Assembly: GCF_000621865.1 (NCBI RefSeq)
Contig: NZ_JHXE01000008.1
Span: forward strand, 186,001-250,000
From: Pseudobutyrivibrio sp. MD2005
Lineage (GTDB): Bacteria > Bacillota > Clostridia > Lachnospirales > Lachnospiraceae
Direction: 5' to 3'
DNA length: 64,000 bases
In this document: in pieces, positions 25,366 through 34,783 of the stretch
Position numbering within the stretch: the stretch's first letter is position 1
Layout: each line of letters begins with the position of its first letter
Translations under genes and position numbers: made by a program
Notes under the pieces: generated by a model
Seen by the model: the letters and a program-made list of their open reading frames with translations, nothing else
Databases searched by the model: none
Told to the model about the DNA's origin: nothing

Positions 25366-28029
25366 TTATTCAACTCTTTCTATCGTAATACCGCCTACTC
25401 CTTTTTCTTCTAGCACATCACGAAGGGCTTTTACATAATCCTCCTTGTGGAACCCCTGATACCAGTCAATGTAAAAATAATTTCCTACTTCTGCAAACTG
25501 TATCGATAATCCTTTCTCCTGCATTGCATGGAATGCAGTCATCCTTATACGATTTCCATAATCGCCAGTTCGCATTGTTCCAAGGTAGCTTAATCCAGTA
25601 CCAGCTTTCATATTCTTACGCTGATCCATAGTAATCTTTCCCAGTGCTCCAAATCTAAATGCTTTAGCGTAGCCTTCGCAAATTGAACGGTATACACCTG
25701 CCACCTTTTTGATTCCCTGCTCTGAACTAAATCCCTTTAGATAATTTCTATATTCCACGTTAAGTTCTTCGTCTGTTTTTGAAGTAATATCTTCTACTGC
25801 AAAACTATGTGTGTAATGCACCACCTGATGTAGCAAAGAATTATTATTTCCCATAGTTTTTCTTATACTTACCGGCGCCATAATCGAGTATGGCAACGTG
25901 TTATCCGGATGAACTTTATATAAAGCCTGAGCCACACATACTACCATTGCAGACATCGGACTACCCTTGACTGACTTTGCATACTTTATGAAATCTTCTG
26001 ATGGTACACTTATGCAGAAGCCTCTACAATCTGGCTTAGGTACAAAAATGCCTTCCTTTGGATTTTCTGGCGTCTGGAAAATATCCTGACTTCCCATTGC
26101 TCCCATAAGAGACTTTGGATCTACTGGGTCAGCCTTTAGATACGCATCTTCATCCTGTCCCTCTACTACGCCATCCTTTTCACAATATACTCCCTCTGGA
26201 AGCTTATACTCACAGCCATCTGTCAAACAATAATAGTGATAGAATAAAGTCTCCAACACCTTCATAAATCCAGTGCCATCATAAGGAACGTGGTCCACAT
26301 AAAGCCATAAGGTATTTCCTAAATAGCACATTGTCACTGTATGGAAATTAGCAGCTGGCGTAGATGGTTCAATAACCTCACCTGTCTCTTCTATCACAAA
26401 TTCAAGAGGATTTTCTGATAACACCAGGTCGCTTTTTCTAATCACCGTTGCATAGCTCACATATGGGTATATTTTAATTGTTTTATCCCACGCCTTTTTT
26501 AGAGAAATGCCATCCACCTTTTCTTTTAAATCAAATCGATATGTCATGAAAAATGGCTTTTCGACAGGATAAACACCTCTTGCGAACATACCTGCTGTAA
26601 CTGGACGAATCTCCTTCCAGTCTTCTGTTCGTGGATCTCCGTTTATACCAACCATGAACTTGTATGTTCTTTCAAATTGATTATTATTTAATGATGTTAC
26701 TGTATCCCATCCATTGCACTGACCTGAACATATAAAGGCATCACAATGTGACAGTAAATACAATGCATAAAAATAGTTAACTGTTGTATCTTCCAGCTTT
26801 TCTTTATAATCATTTCCAGCATTTTCTTTCTCATAATCAGATATTATTTGGCCAGCTCTTAAGTCTTTTTGCGATATTCTATGCTGAGATAATGCCACCA
26901 AATCTTTGCCAAATTCATCTCTCATCTGCTTTAGGATGTCACTATCTTCTGTAGCTAAGAATATTCTTTCATATCCATACTCAGACATCCATTTACGGAT
27001 TGTAGGAATCATCTGCTCAACTGTCGCCATTTTTCTAGTGCCAGAAAGACCTGTAGCAATATAGTCACTACCGCGTATCAGTACACCAAGAGTCTTTTTT
27101 CCATTGAATACTGCCTCATAGTATTCATCCATTTCCTGGCGAAACCTAGGGGCAATAACTGACTTATCCATTACTCCTGGCTGCATCTGATAGAATTTGG
27201 TTTTAAGAAACATTACTAAATCTGGAACCGCCAGTGTATTTTCTTCATTTGCGTCCGTGCTCCACATATCCACAGCAAAATATCGCTCTACCATTTCTCG
27301 TGGATATTTACCCAATTTGTCCTTATCTGGAGCTGCAAATTTAAGATTAAACGTTGCAAAGGATTCTTTATATCGTTTATATCCAGTAAGTAATGCTCCG
27401 ATTCCACCAGTATCATTTATTGGTAGTGTCATATATTTAAATTGTGAAAATGACTTACCATTTAATATCCATTGAAGGAAAAATATATTGTGAAATGCAT
27501 ATGTATTGCTAAGTCTATTGAAATTGTTGTCCTCTAAACCGGTTCTAATCTGTTCCTGAATATAAAAACAATCACCTTTATAATCATCTACAGGCAAATC
27601 TTTAACTATATGAAGCCTTTGATTTTCATTTATAAACCATAGAATCCTATCATCATTGCACCATATCTCAAGGTCAGTAAAATTCAATACAACCTTACTG
27701 ATTGTTATGGTATATTCATTTAGTTCCTCAAATATCATATACTTGAGACCTTTAAAATAATCTAAATAAAGGGTATCTTTATCATTTTCATCGTATATAT
27801 AATATTTAGCCATGTATGGAGGCTTTATGTATGCTGGATAAGCATCTCGTGGTTCTATATCCTCGTCATTATCCCAATAGACAATGTCAAAATCCTCCCC
27901 TTTATCATTCTTAACATGATAACGTGCTTTACTTTCAGGCTTATCCTTTAGAGCCTCATGGAATAAGCTATCAGATAAAGTCAATGTTTTTGCCTCTTCC
28001 TCCTGCAAAAACTCCTCAATTTTAAACAT
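25366..28029 (-). CDS. Fusion of GT23-like glycosyltransferase and condensation/CAT-like acyltransferase
   Basis: 887 residues, no close family known to me. Residues ~310-445 resemble the nucleotide-sugar half of Fut8/NodZ-type (GT23) fucosyltransferases: GVLIRGSDY (315-323, in the place of the HxRRTD motif), RIFLATEDSD (355-364), and LLSHCDAFICSGQCNG (425-440). Residues ~480-887 resemble the chloramphenicol acetyltransferase/condensation-domain fold: DHVPYDGTGF contains H-x-x-x-D-G (H580, D584, G585), with LKKAWDKTIKIYP before it and MAPVSIRKTMGNNNS after it. Residues 1-300 are unassigned. It has no signal peptide or membrane helix and an ideal GGAGG. It probably glycosylates and acylates one envelope or secreted product. 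Both fold calls are by eye. Confidence 0.6.
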   Translation of the reverse strand: MFKIEEFLQEEEAKTLTLSDSLFHEALKDKPESKARYHVKNDKGEDFDIVYWDNDEDIEPRDAYPAYIKPPYMAKYYIYDENDKDTLYLDYFKGLKYMIFEELNEYTITISKVVLNFTDLEIWCNDDRILWFINENQRLHIVKDLPVDDYKGDCFYIQEQIRTGLEDNNFNRLSNTYAFHNIFFLQWILNGKSFSQFKYMTLPINDTGGIGALLTGYKRYKESFATFNLKFAAPDKDKLGKYPREMVERYFAVDMWSTDANEENTLAVPDLVMFLKTKFYQMQPGVMDKSVIAPRFRQEMDEYYEAVFNGKKTLGVLIRGSDYIATGLSGTRKMATVEQMIPTIRKWMSEYGYERIFLATEDSDILKQMRDEFGKDLVALSQHRISQKDLRAGQIISDYEKENAGNDYKEKLEDTTVNYFYALYLLSHCDAFICSGQCNGWDTVTSLNNNQFERTYKFMVGINGDPRTEDWKEIRPVTAGMFARGVYPVEKPFFMTYRFDLKEKVDGISLKKAWDKTIKIYPYVSYATVIRKSDLVLSENPLEFVIEETGEVIEPSTPAANFHTVTMCYLGNTLWLYVDHVPYDGTGFMKVLETLFYHYYCLTDGCEYKLPEGVYCEKDGVVEGQDEDAYLKADPVDPKSLMGAMGSQDIFQTPENPKEGIFVPKPDCRGFCISVPSEDFIKYAKSVKGSPMSAMVVCVAQALYKVHPDNTLPYSIMAPVSIRKTMGNNNSLLHQVVHYTHSFAVEDITSKTDEELNVEYRNYLKGFSSEQGIKKVAGVYRSICEGYAKAFRFGALGKITMDQRKNMKAGTGLSYLGTMRTGDYGNRIRMTAFHAMQEKGLSIQFAEVGNYFYIDWYQGFHKEDYVKALRDVLEEKGVGGITIERVE

Positions 28030-28050
28030 CCAACATCCTCCTTTTTCGTG

Positions 28051-28085
28051 AAAAAAGCCCCTCGAGGAACTCCTCGAAGGGCTTT
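28051..28085 (-). terminator. Terminator of the sugar-binding lipoprotein gene
   Basis: AAAGCCCCTCGAGGA / TCCTCGAAGGGCTTT with a 2-nt gap at the tip, followed by TTTTTT on the minus strand. It lies between the stop at 28099 and the next gene start at 28029. Confidence 0.85.
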
Positions 28086-28098
28086 GCGTAAAGCATGA

Positions 28099-29082
28099 TT
28101 ACAAATAATCCTTCGCATTTGAAGCATCTACAGCTTCAAAAGGAACCCACAAATGTAATTTGTCTTCTGAAAGTGTTTCAAAATCACTAATTGATCCGCC
28201 ATTAGCCAATTCTATAGCAGCTTTTGCAGCTTCAGCCCCCTGTGGTGCAGCTGGCTGATAAACTGTAAATACCATCTCGCCTGCCAAAATAGCTTCGCAA
28301 CCATCCTGTGTTGCATCTACGCCGAGAATTGGAACATCACTTGGATTGATACCATTATCCTGGCACGCCTGTATTGCGCCTCGTGACATTGCGTCGTTGT
28401 TGCATACGATTACATCAAACTGAATGCCTTTGCTAATTGCAAAGTTTACTGCTTCTCTAGCTTTAGTTGTATCAAAATCGGCAAAATCTTCGAATACATA
28501 GTTTATTGTCTTGCCGCTTGCATTTAATCCTTCTTTTAATGTCTTAGTTCTTCCAACTGTTGCAGAATGTCCATCAAGGCCTTTTAGTAACAAAACATTT
28601 ATTTCATTCTTTGATGAAAATGCATTTAATATATATTCTGCCTGAAGCGCTCCAGCTACGCCTTCATTTGATGCACAATAGATGTATTTATCTTCTTTTA
28701 ATGTTGCATCATCTGGAGCATTATTACAGAAGATTATTGGCAAATCTCCAGCTGCTGCTTCAAGCTGTCTTGCTGTTGATGCATCCTCTGCAATACAAAG
28801 GATTGCGTCATATCCATTGCTCTGTGCATTTTTTATTGACTCAATTTGCTTCTCCAAAGAATGCTCAGCATAGTCACATTCTACTGTGGCACCTACGCTT
28901 GCAGCATACTCCTGAGCGCCCTGTGCCAAAGTGTCTCTAAATGCGTTTCCTTCTTCTTGTGAATAAGAAAACATTATTTTTACACCACTACCTCCAGATG
29001 ACGAATCTTTTGAAGAAGAAAATCCACAACCAGAGATAGAAACTGCAAATATTAACATTAATGATAGTATTATTTTTCTCAT
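28099..29082 (-). CDS. Sugar-binding lipoprotein (ribose/galactose-type periplasmic-binding fold)
   Basis: 327 residues. A lipoprotein signal peptide ends in the lipobox SISGC, so Cys19 or so is lipid-anchored on the outer face. The rest is a type I binding protein (Peripla_BP_4): IMFSYSQEEGNAFRD, GYDAILCIAEDAS, DVIVCNNDAMSRGA and PILGVDATQDG line up with RbsB-like proteins. No permease or ATPase gene is adjacent. The chemoreceptor gene lies 14 bp upstream in the same operon, so it more likely presents a sugar to that receptor than feeds an importer here. Confidence 0.88.
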   Translation of the reverse strand: MRKIILSLMLIFAVSISGCGFSSSKDSSSGGSGVKIMFSYSQEEGNAFRDTLAQGAQEYAASVGATVECDYAEHSLEKQIESIKNAQSNGYDAILCIAEDASTARQLEAAAGDLPIIFCNNAPDDATLKEDKYIYCASNEGVAGALQAEYILNAFSSKNEINVLLLKGLDGHSATVGRTKTLKEGLNASGKTINYVFEDFADFDTTKAREAVNFAISKGIQFDVIVCNNDAMSRGAIQACQDNGINPSDVPILGVDATQDGCEAILAGEMVFTVYQPAAPQGAEAAKAAIELANGGSISDFETLSEDKLHLWVPFEAVDASNAKDYL

Positions 29083-29096
29083 CTTGATTAACTCCT

Positions 29097-31091
29097 TTAA
29101 ATCTTGAATTGATGTACTCGTCTATCTAATTCTGTTGAGGTTGATGCTAACAGCTCTGATTCCTTAGCAACCTTCATACTATTATCTGTTAGCTTAGATG
29201 ATTGCTTAACTATCTCTTCTGAAGTAGTAAGAATGATTTCTGCACTTGCAGCCTGCTCTTCTGAAATCGCTGCTACATCAGTTGCAACCGCATCTACTTC
29301 TCCTACCTTTTCAATCATTTGAGCCACCATCTCGTTTGTCTGCTGGATATTCTCGTAGATTAAAGTAAATGTGTCTACTGCATTCTTGATGTATCCGCTA
29401 CTCTCATCAATGCTACTTACACTCTCTTCTGCCTTCTTTTCTGCATCTTTTACAAGATTATCAATTCCAACAACAAGTTCGGTAATCTGCTGAACAGAAT
29501 TTGTACTTGTCTGAGCTAGCTTACCAATTTCATTTGCAACAACTGCGAAGCCTTTTCCTGTTTCACCAGCTCTGGCTGCCTCAATTGAAGCATTTAATGA
29601 AAGGAGGTTTGTCTCTTCTGCGATACTACCAATTAATTTAACAATCTCAGTAATCTCGTTTGATGCAACACCTACATCATTGATTGCTGCCTGGAGTTCA
29701 TTAATTGATTTAATGATAATGCCCATTGCATCGCTAACTTTCTCCATCTCTTTCTGGCCTTTGTTAGCAACATTTACTGTCTCTGTCATCTGCTCGCTTA
29801 CACTCTCACCATTAGTTCTTGTATCTGTTACAACTAAGGCTAGTGTTGTGGCATTATTAGCAATTTCATTGATAGAACTCGCCAAGCCATCTACGGTTTC
29901 ATTTAATCCTTGCATTGAATCTTCCTGTAGTTTAGAAGCATCATACAATTCTCTTGAAACTCGATTACTCTCATCTGCCTGATTATTTAAGTTAACAGCA
30001 ATACTTCCGATTTTACTTATCAAATCATGCATTGTACCTGCAAAATCTCTGATTCCTTCTGACATTGATGTGATTTCGTTATTACCTTTGACTTCAACAT
30101 CCATTGTGAAATCACCATCTGTCATAGTATTAATTACTCCTGAAAGCTTATTTACAGGATTAATTAAAATATGTACTGCTCTTTCAATTAATATGATAAG
30201 AACCAGTATTCCAACGATAGCAAGAGCTGTCATTACTTTTCCGAGAGTCTTTAAATCATTTAGGATAATGTTTGAAGGAATGAAGGATACCAATATCCAA
30301 TCTGTGCCACTTACTTCACTAAACGTTGTCATGTTTCCACTTATTTCCTGAGTTGAAAGATTAGACTCTTCAATAGCTTTTTGTACACCGGCATAGAATT
30401 TATCTGAACTGTAGTCAGCTATATTAGCTCCAACCTTTGATGAATCTCTATTACTGATAATAGTTCCTGTTGTAGCTTCTACAAGGAAAGTCTCAGCATT
30501 CTCCATCTCAACGTTAGAGTTTACAATTACACTAATTCTATCTAGTGTAACATCAGCACCGATAACTGTGATTCCTTCTTCACCATTATTAAGCATACCT
30601 GTTGCACTAATGACTTCTTTTCCATCACTATTTACATATGGTTCACCAAATGACATATTGATTCTGGTTGAGCCTTCCATATACCAATTTGATGACAACA
30701 CATTGCTTTCTGTCTTTGTTGAGCCAGAACCAGTTATAAATGTGCCGTCACTCTTTCCAATATAGAATCCGTCACCATAGGCGCTATTGAATCCTACAGA
30801 ACCATCCAAAATCGCTTTTATGGTTTCCTCATCTGGATTTGCGCTTTCTATTGTATTCTTCACAATTCTAAAGGAATCCAAATTGTCTTTCATCCATGAT
30901 TCAATGTCACTTTTCTGACTTCTGATTGATGTTTTTAGCAGTTCTTCTGCTTCTTTTCTTAAACTTCTTGACGAAATTTCATACGAGCATACTACTAGAC
31001 CAATCATCATAATTGCCACTATCGGGATAATTATGATTAATAAATTGAATTTAATAGATCCTCTTTTTTTTGTTTTTCCCACCCCTGACAT
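29097..31091 (-). CDS. Methyl-accepting chemotaxis protein with Cache sensor
   Basis: 664 residues. Basic start, TM1 at about 18-38, double-Cache-like extracellular region to about 290, TM2 at about 293-318, HAMP to about 372, and a long coiled-coil MCP signalling domain whose hairpin tip reads [19 protein letters not shown]. It transmits ligand state to CheA/CheW. The start at 31091 (MSGVGK) is preferred because AGGAGG is 6 bp upstream; the frame opens 27 codons earlier. It is followed 14 bp later by the sugar-binding lipoprotein. No che genes are in the window. Confidence 0.93.
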   Translation of the reverse strand: MSGVGKTKKRGSIKFNLLIIIIPIVAIMMIGLVVCSYEISSRSLRKEAEELLKTSIRSQKSDIESWMKDNLDSFRIVKNTIESANPDEETIKAILDGSVGFNSAYGDGFYIGKSDGTFITGSGSTKTESNVLSSNWYMEGSTRINMSFGEPYVNSDGKEVISATGMLNNGEEGITVIGADVTLDRISVIVNSNVEMENAETFLVEATTGTIISNRDSSKVGANIADYSSDKFYAGVQKAIEESNLSTQEISGNMTTFSEVSGTDWILVSFIPSNIILNDLKTLGKVMTALAIVGILVLIILIERAVHILINPVNKLSGVINTMTDGDFTMDVEVKGNNEITSMSEGIRDFAGTMHDLISKIGSIAVNLNNQADESNRVSRELYDASKLQEDSMQGLNETVDGLASSINEIANNATTLALVVTDTRTNGESVSEQMTETVNVANKGQKEMEKVSDAMGIIIKSINELQAAINDVGVASNEITEIVKLIGSIAEETNLLSLNASIEAARAGETGKGFAVVANEIGKLAQTSTNSVQQITELVVGIDNLVKDAEKKAEESVSSIDESSGYIKNAVDTFTLIYENIQQTNEMVAQMIEKVGEVDAVATDVAAISEEQAASAEIILTTSEEIVKQSSKLTDNSMKVAKESELLASTSTELDRRVHQFKI

Positions 31092-31213
31092 TGGAAACCT
31101 CCTTCCTATACCTTTTCCCATTTTACTCCTATTTTTTGTGTTTTTGTTGATGTTTTCAGATTGTTCACACAAATGTCAGACTTTTTACTTATTCTCAAAT
31201 CGGCTGGAAAAAT

Positions 31214-31248
31214 AATAAGACCTCCGAGTTTTCCTCGAAGGCCTTATT
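31214..31248 (-). terminator. Terminator of the 97-aa gene
   Basis: AATAAGACCTCCGAG / CTCGAAGGCCTTATT, a 15-bp stem with two G-T pairs on one strand, followed by TTATTATTTTT on the minus strand. Confidence 0.8.
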
Positions 31249-31295
31249 TGATCTATGTCTTACCACTTCAATCATGCGTTAACAATCACTCTATT

Positions 31296-31589
31296 CTACA
31301 GTTTGATTTTACCTGCCCCCCAGCAGCATAACGATAATAGTAGTATTGCAATCAATGAACCAATACATGTGTCTGCTTCAAATCTACCATTTTTGAAAAA
31401 ATCAATAACAATCGGAATCATTCCACCAACAAATATAAAGCTATGCTTGATTAAAAACTGTGAAAATGATAGCTCTTTATCTTCTGTATTGAATATCTTT
31501 TTTAAGTTCTTTACGAACTCAGCTTTAAAACCATTTATTAAAAGCTTTCTATTATATTTTTTTCTCATATTTGTATCATTGTTTTTCAT
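31296..31589 (-). CDS. Small membrane protein of unknown function
   Basis: 97 residues: a basic N-terminal half (many Lys/Arg, about 1-45), then two hydrophobic helices (about 47-65 and 73-93). No family recognised. AAGGAT lies 7 bp before the ATG. It follows the DUF3298-type lipoprotein gene by 17 bp and ends at its own terminator, so the two form an operon and may work at the membrane together. A plus-strand frame overlapping it (31255-31659) lacks a ribosome site and is treated as a shadow. Confidence 0.6.
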   Translation of the reverse strand: MKNNDTNMRKKYNRKLLINGFKAEFVKNLKKIFNTEDKELSFSQFLIKHSFIFVGGMIPIVIDFFKNGRFEADTCIGSLIAILLLSLCCWGAGKIKL

Positions 31590-31606
31590 TTTGTATCCTT
31601 CTTTCC

Positions 31607-33169
31607 CTATCCAGCGTAAGGCATATTATCAAACATTTTATACTCTTCAACGCCATTAACGTAACGAACACCATCTTCATATATATAATCAAAGTATCCT
31701 TGAATAGTTCCATCCTTGTTTACAAATTCTAATTGATTTTCATAATTTGTAATTGGATAAATTACAGTTCCCGCTTTCAAGGTTTCACTGTCACCATTTT
31801 CATCTGTATAATCTAGATTTTTTAACAATGTGATTCCCATAGCATTTCCATTTGTTCTAGGATCATTTTGTAATTTATCATAGGTTTCATTTGTAGAGAA
31901 TCCATTCCCATCGTATGTGTAGTCTTTAACAGCTGTCCATGTTCCAAACGCATCTACTCGATAACTAATTTTAGCTTTATTGTTCCATATTTCTCTTATT
32001 GTTCCGTCTAACGACTGAACGATAGCGAAATTTTTATCAGCATTATACATATGTATTGTGTGCCAATCATTTGAAGCAGTTGTTGTAATCATAAAATAAT
32101 TACCTGTGCTACAATGCACAAACATAGGATCGCAGTAATATAAATCTACATCGCTTAGTTTAATCTCATCTTCACCAATATGAAGAGTATATGTATTAGT
32201 ATAATTCTCTGTATCTTCAGTAGTCTCCAAATAAACTATATCATCATTTCCATCTCCATTGACATCAATCATCTCAGCTAATCCCATATTTGAAATATCT
32301 GCTGTATAGAATTCTCCGTCGGGAATATATTTCTCATCGAAGTCATCAAGCTTACTATACGGCACATTGAATGTGATTATCCCAGCTGCATGTGGTGCTA
32401 TTGTAGACTCTGGAAAACCAATAACTATTCCTCTTTCATTAAACCAAACAGCTACTGAAGACAGTAATCCAGTCTCCATGCGGTGTATATAATCCTGATA
32501 GTCTTCTGTGAGCAAATCCTTTGCTTCCTGTGGACTACTATCTATTTCACTGTTAATAGTATCTGCGATACTAGCAACACTTGCTTCAAAGCAAGTATTT
32601 TCAAGAATCTCCCCAGTCTGTGTATCAAATGTAATACCATAAATATTGTCAACACCGTGGGCTCCACCTTCGTAATCATACTCATCCATTCTAATACTAA
32701 ACATCTGATTATCACTACGGGTAACCTCAACGCTTATATCGTATGAGTAATATGCAATATAATCATAAACAAACTCGTTTTCTTCACCTTCATTATTTAC
32801 TTTATCCTGCTCGAGTTGATTATTTGCATCTTCTGCTGCCTTCACCATATTGTTGCAAGTCTTATTAAATTGCTCAACTTGCTCCGAAAAATAGTCATTA
32901 ACAGCATCTGCCAATTTAGAATGATTGCTATCTGTAATCTCTATACACTGAATAGACCCCGAAAAATACTCGTATACTTCATCATATGCTACTGATGTAT
33001 ACGAAAACTCTGGCATCGCATCAGCATCCACCTCTTGTACATCTTCCGTTTCCTGTTGAACAGTCTCCTGTGGATTCTCAACAGGCGTCTCAATTTTCTC
33101 TTTATCACATGCAAGCAAAGCAACTGTAAGCAAACTAACAACAAGTATCAAGGAAATTCTTTTTTTCAT
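31607..33169 (-). CDS. Lipoprotein with DUF3298/RsiV-like domain
   Basis: 520 residues. Signal peptide with lipobox LLAC (Cys about 20), then an acidic linker. Residues ~50-270 look like the DUF4163/DUF3298 pair: the YEGGAHGVDNIYGITFD region and TQTGEILEN match the GGAHG and T-G-E marks of the C-terminal RsiV-like domain. The C-terminal half (about 270-520) has a DVNGDGNDDIVYLE segment resembling an EF-hand/FG-GAP-like calcium loop. Start at 33169, after GGAGG. The extracellular location is clear; the function, perhaps lysozyme- or wall-related binding as in RsiV, is speculation. Confidence 0.7.
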   Translation of the reverse strand: MKKRISLILVVSLLTVALLACDKEKIETPVENPQETVQQETEDVQEVDADAMPEFSYTSVAYDEVYEYFSGSIQCIEITDSNHSKLADAVNDYFSEQVEQFNKTCNNMVKAAEDANNQLEQDKVNNEGEENEFVYDYIAYYSYDISVEVTRSDNQMFSIRMDEYDYEGGAHGVDNIYGITFDTQTGEILENTCFEASVASIADTINSEIDSSPQEAKDLLTEDYQDYIHRMETGLLSSVAVWFNERGIVIGFPESTIAPHAAGIITFNVPYSKLDDFDEKYIPDGEFYTADISNMGLAEMIDVNGDGNDDIVYLETTEDTENYTNTYTLHIGEDEIKLSDVDLYYCDPMFVHCSTGNYFMITTTASNDWHTIHMYNADKNFAIVQSLDGTIREIWNNKAKISYRVDAFGTWTAVKDYTYDGNGFSTNETYDKLQNDPRTNGNAMGITLLKNLDYTDENGDSETLKAGTVIYPITNYENQLEFVNKDGTIQGYFDYIYEDGVRYVNGVEEYKMFDNMPYAG

Positions 33170-33207
33170 ATCATCCTCCATATCTGTTAATTTACAATCA
33201 TATACTC

Positions 33208-33235
33208 AGTATACAGGTTTTGTGTACTATTTCAA
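33208..33235 (-). promoter_or_regulatory. Probable promoter of the lipoprotein operon
   Basis: On the minus strand TTGAAA (33235-33230), a 16-bp spacer and TATACT (33213-33208), 39 bp before the ATG at 33169. Confidence 0.5.
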
Positions 33236-33271
33236 GTGATACGGTTCTCTCTTTGAATTTCCTTTATGCAC

Positions 33272-33312
33272 AAAAAAGCCCTCCGTTATCCAGCAATGGG
33301 GCGAGTCTTTTC
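33272..33312 (-). terminator. Degenerate, chimeric-looking terminator of the DUF4143 gene
   Basis: Minus-strand T6 follows AGGGC, but the 5' arm does not match well: GCCC/GGGC pairs, most of the rest does not. The T-side half resembles the terminator at 39296-39325, and the other half (TCCAGCAATGGGGCGAGTC) resembles the terminator at 34991-35030. Confidence 0.4.
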
Positions 33313-33327
33313 TTAGCTACAATATCA

Positions 33328-34587
33328 TTATATAAACCAATATGGAATTTGTAACACATTTTCTCTTAATGCACCTGGCATGGAGCACATACACACAACA
33401 GCTCCTGTCCCTCGTTTTTTTTCAGGTATTGTGTCTAATATCTGAAAAGCCGAGGTCATATCAGCAGAGACATTACTACTTTGCTTGATTTCGATAGGAT
33501 ACAAAACACCATCCTGCTCGATAATGAAATCAATCTCTGCCTCTTCGTAGGTTTCTTCACCATTCTTTTTGATTTTTTTCTTATCTTTGCCTCTATAATA
33601 TGACACGAAATAACGATAATCTAATCCTCTATTGGAATAGCTTTTTAATATCTCTGAAATAACAAACGTCTCAAAGAACTCCCCACTCATTGCACCTGTT
33701 GCTAAGGTTTCAGGAGTAAGCCACCTTGTAAGATATGCTGCTAAGCCTGTATCTCTAAAATACATTTTAGGCGTCTTTATAGCACGCTTTAAGGCACTAT
33801 TAGCATATGGCTCTAGTATATACACTATGCCTGACGCCTCCAAAATAGAGATCCAATTCTTTATAGTATTTGCATCCTTACCGACTTCATCGGCTATATT
33901 AGAGTAATTGAGCATCTGTCCAGTTCTTGCAGCACAAGCTATCATAAATCTACGAAATGCATCTAAATCCTGTACCGCAGCCAATTCTCTAACATCACGT
34001 TCTAAATAAGTTTTTACATAGCTTGCAAAAAACATTGTCCAATCCATTTCTGGATTTTGCATCTCAGGATAGCCACCACGATGTATTATTTTCCATATGT
34101 TATCTGGTTTTACAGCTTCTTTATTTCTGTCTTGAACATACTCCATTGTAGGAAGAAATGGTTTTGTATAACTGCTCTTCATTATTTCTCTAAGTGATAA
34201 TGGTGATAATTCTATAATAGCAGCTCTTCCTGCTAATGAATCAGATACCAATTCCATAAGCTTAAAAGGTTGTGAGCCTGAAAGATAATACAATCCCTTT
34301 GAATCATTATTATCACTAGATTGCTTTATATATCTAAATAAAGATGGCACATACTGAATTTCATCCAAAAATACAGGTGGTTCATTTAATGACATGAACA
34401 TCTCTGGATTATTCTTTGCCTGATCCTCAACAAATGGATCATCAAATGAAACCTGCTTTACATCTGAATATAAATGTTTGACTAACGTAGATTTTCCAGT
34501 TTGTCTCGCACCTGTAATCAATATACACTTAAATGTTTTGGCTGAATGCTCTACCACATCCTCAATGGCTCTCTTGATATATTCCAT
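33328..34587 (-). CDS. AAA ATPase with DUF4143 (archaeal-ATPase-like)
   Basis: 419 residues. Walker A GARQTGKS at 25-32, Walker B region PPVFLDEIQYVP, and sensor-like YYLSGSQPFKLM, then the DUF4143 C-terminal domain with a PD-(D/E)xK-like stretch (AEIDFIIEQDGVLYPIEIKQS). These proteins are common, often in multiple copies, in anaerobic Firmicutes and Bacteroidetes; no biochemical role is established. AAAGG precedes the ATG. It stands alone, bordered by degenerate terminators and the palindrome pair at 34611-34717 just upstream of its start, which could be its operator. Confidence 0.88.
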   Translation of the reverse strand: MEYIKRAIEDVVEHSAKTFKCILITGARQTGKSTLVKHLYSDVKQVSFDDPFVEDQAKNNPEMFMSLNEPPVFLDEIQYVPSLFRYIKQSSDNNDSKGLYYLSGSQPFKLMELVSDSLAGRAAIIELSPLSLREIMKSSYTKPFLPTMEYVQDRNKEAVKPDNIWKIIHRGGYPEMQNPEMDWTMFFASYVKTYLERDVRELAAVQDLDAFRRFMIACAARTGQMLNYSNIADEVGKDANTIKNWISILEASGIVYILEPYANSALKRAIKTPKMYFRDTGLAAYLTRWLTPETLATGAMSGEFFETFVISEILKSYSNRGLDYRYFVSYYRGKDKKKIKKNGEETYEEAEIDFIIEQDGVLYPIEIKQSSNVSADMTSAFQILDTIPEKKRGTGAVVCMCSMPGALRENVLQIPYWFI

Positions 34588-34610
34588 ATACTAATCCTTT
34601 CATAAAAAGT

Positions 34611-34717
34611 ATGACAAATTCGGAATGCAATTCCAGATTAGTCATATTCTACCACTTCCATTACCGTTTTTCAATCGTGAATTCGACTAATTCGGAATCC
34701 AATTCCTAATTAGTCAT
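34611..34717. repeat. Pair of 31-35 bp palindromes, centres 72 bp apart
   Basis: R1 (34611-34645) and R2 (34685-34717) share GGAAT-N3-ATTCC at the core and ATGAC/GACTAAT-type outer arms. R2 is a perfect dyad except for three central bases and one C/T pair. Centres fall at 34628 and 34700, a spacing of 72 bp with a 39-nt spacer, the same geometry as the arrays at 10220 and 11400 although the arm sequence is different. They lie 24 bp upstream of the DUF4143 start codon. Confidence 0.7.
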
Positions 34718-34783
34718 GATTACATTTGTCAATGTTTTTTCTCTTTTCTACGCATGATCCATTGAGTTGCATCTCCGTATAAA

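Noticed and set aside
31176-31206. Sigma-28 promoter for the chemoreceptor gene
   Set aside because: A GCCGATTT-like -10 is present on the minus strand, but no TAAA-type -35 lies at the right distance.
33234-33242. Isolated AAGTGATAC matching the array arm, upstream of the DUF3298 lipoprotein promoter
   Set aside because: A single 9-nt half-arm without a mirrored partner is expected by chance in 64 kb of AT-rich DNA.
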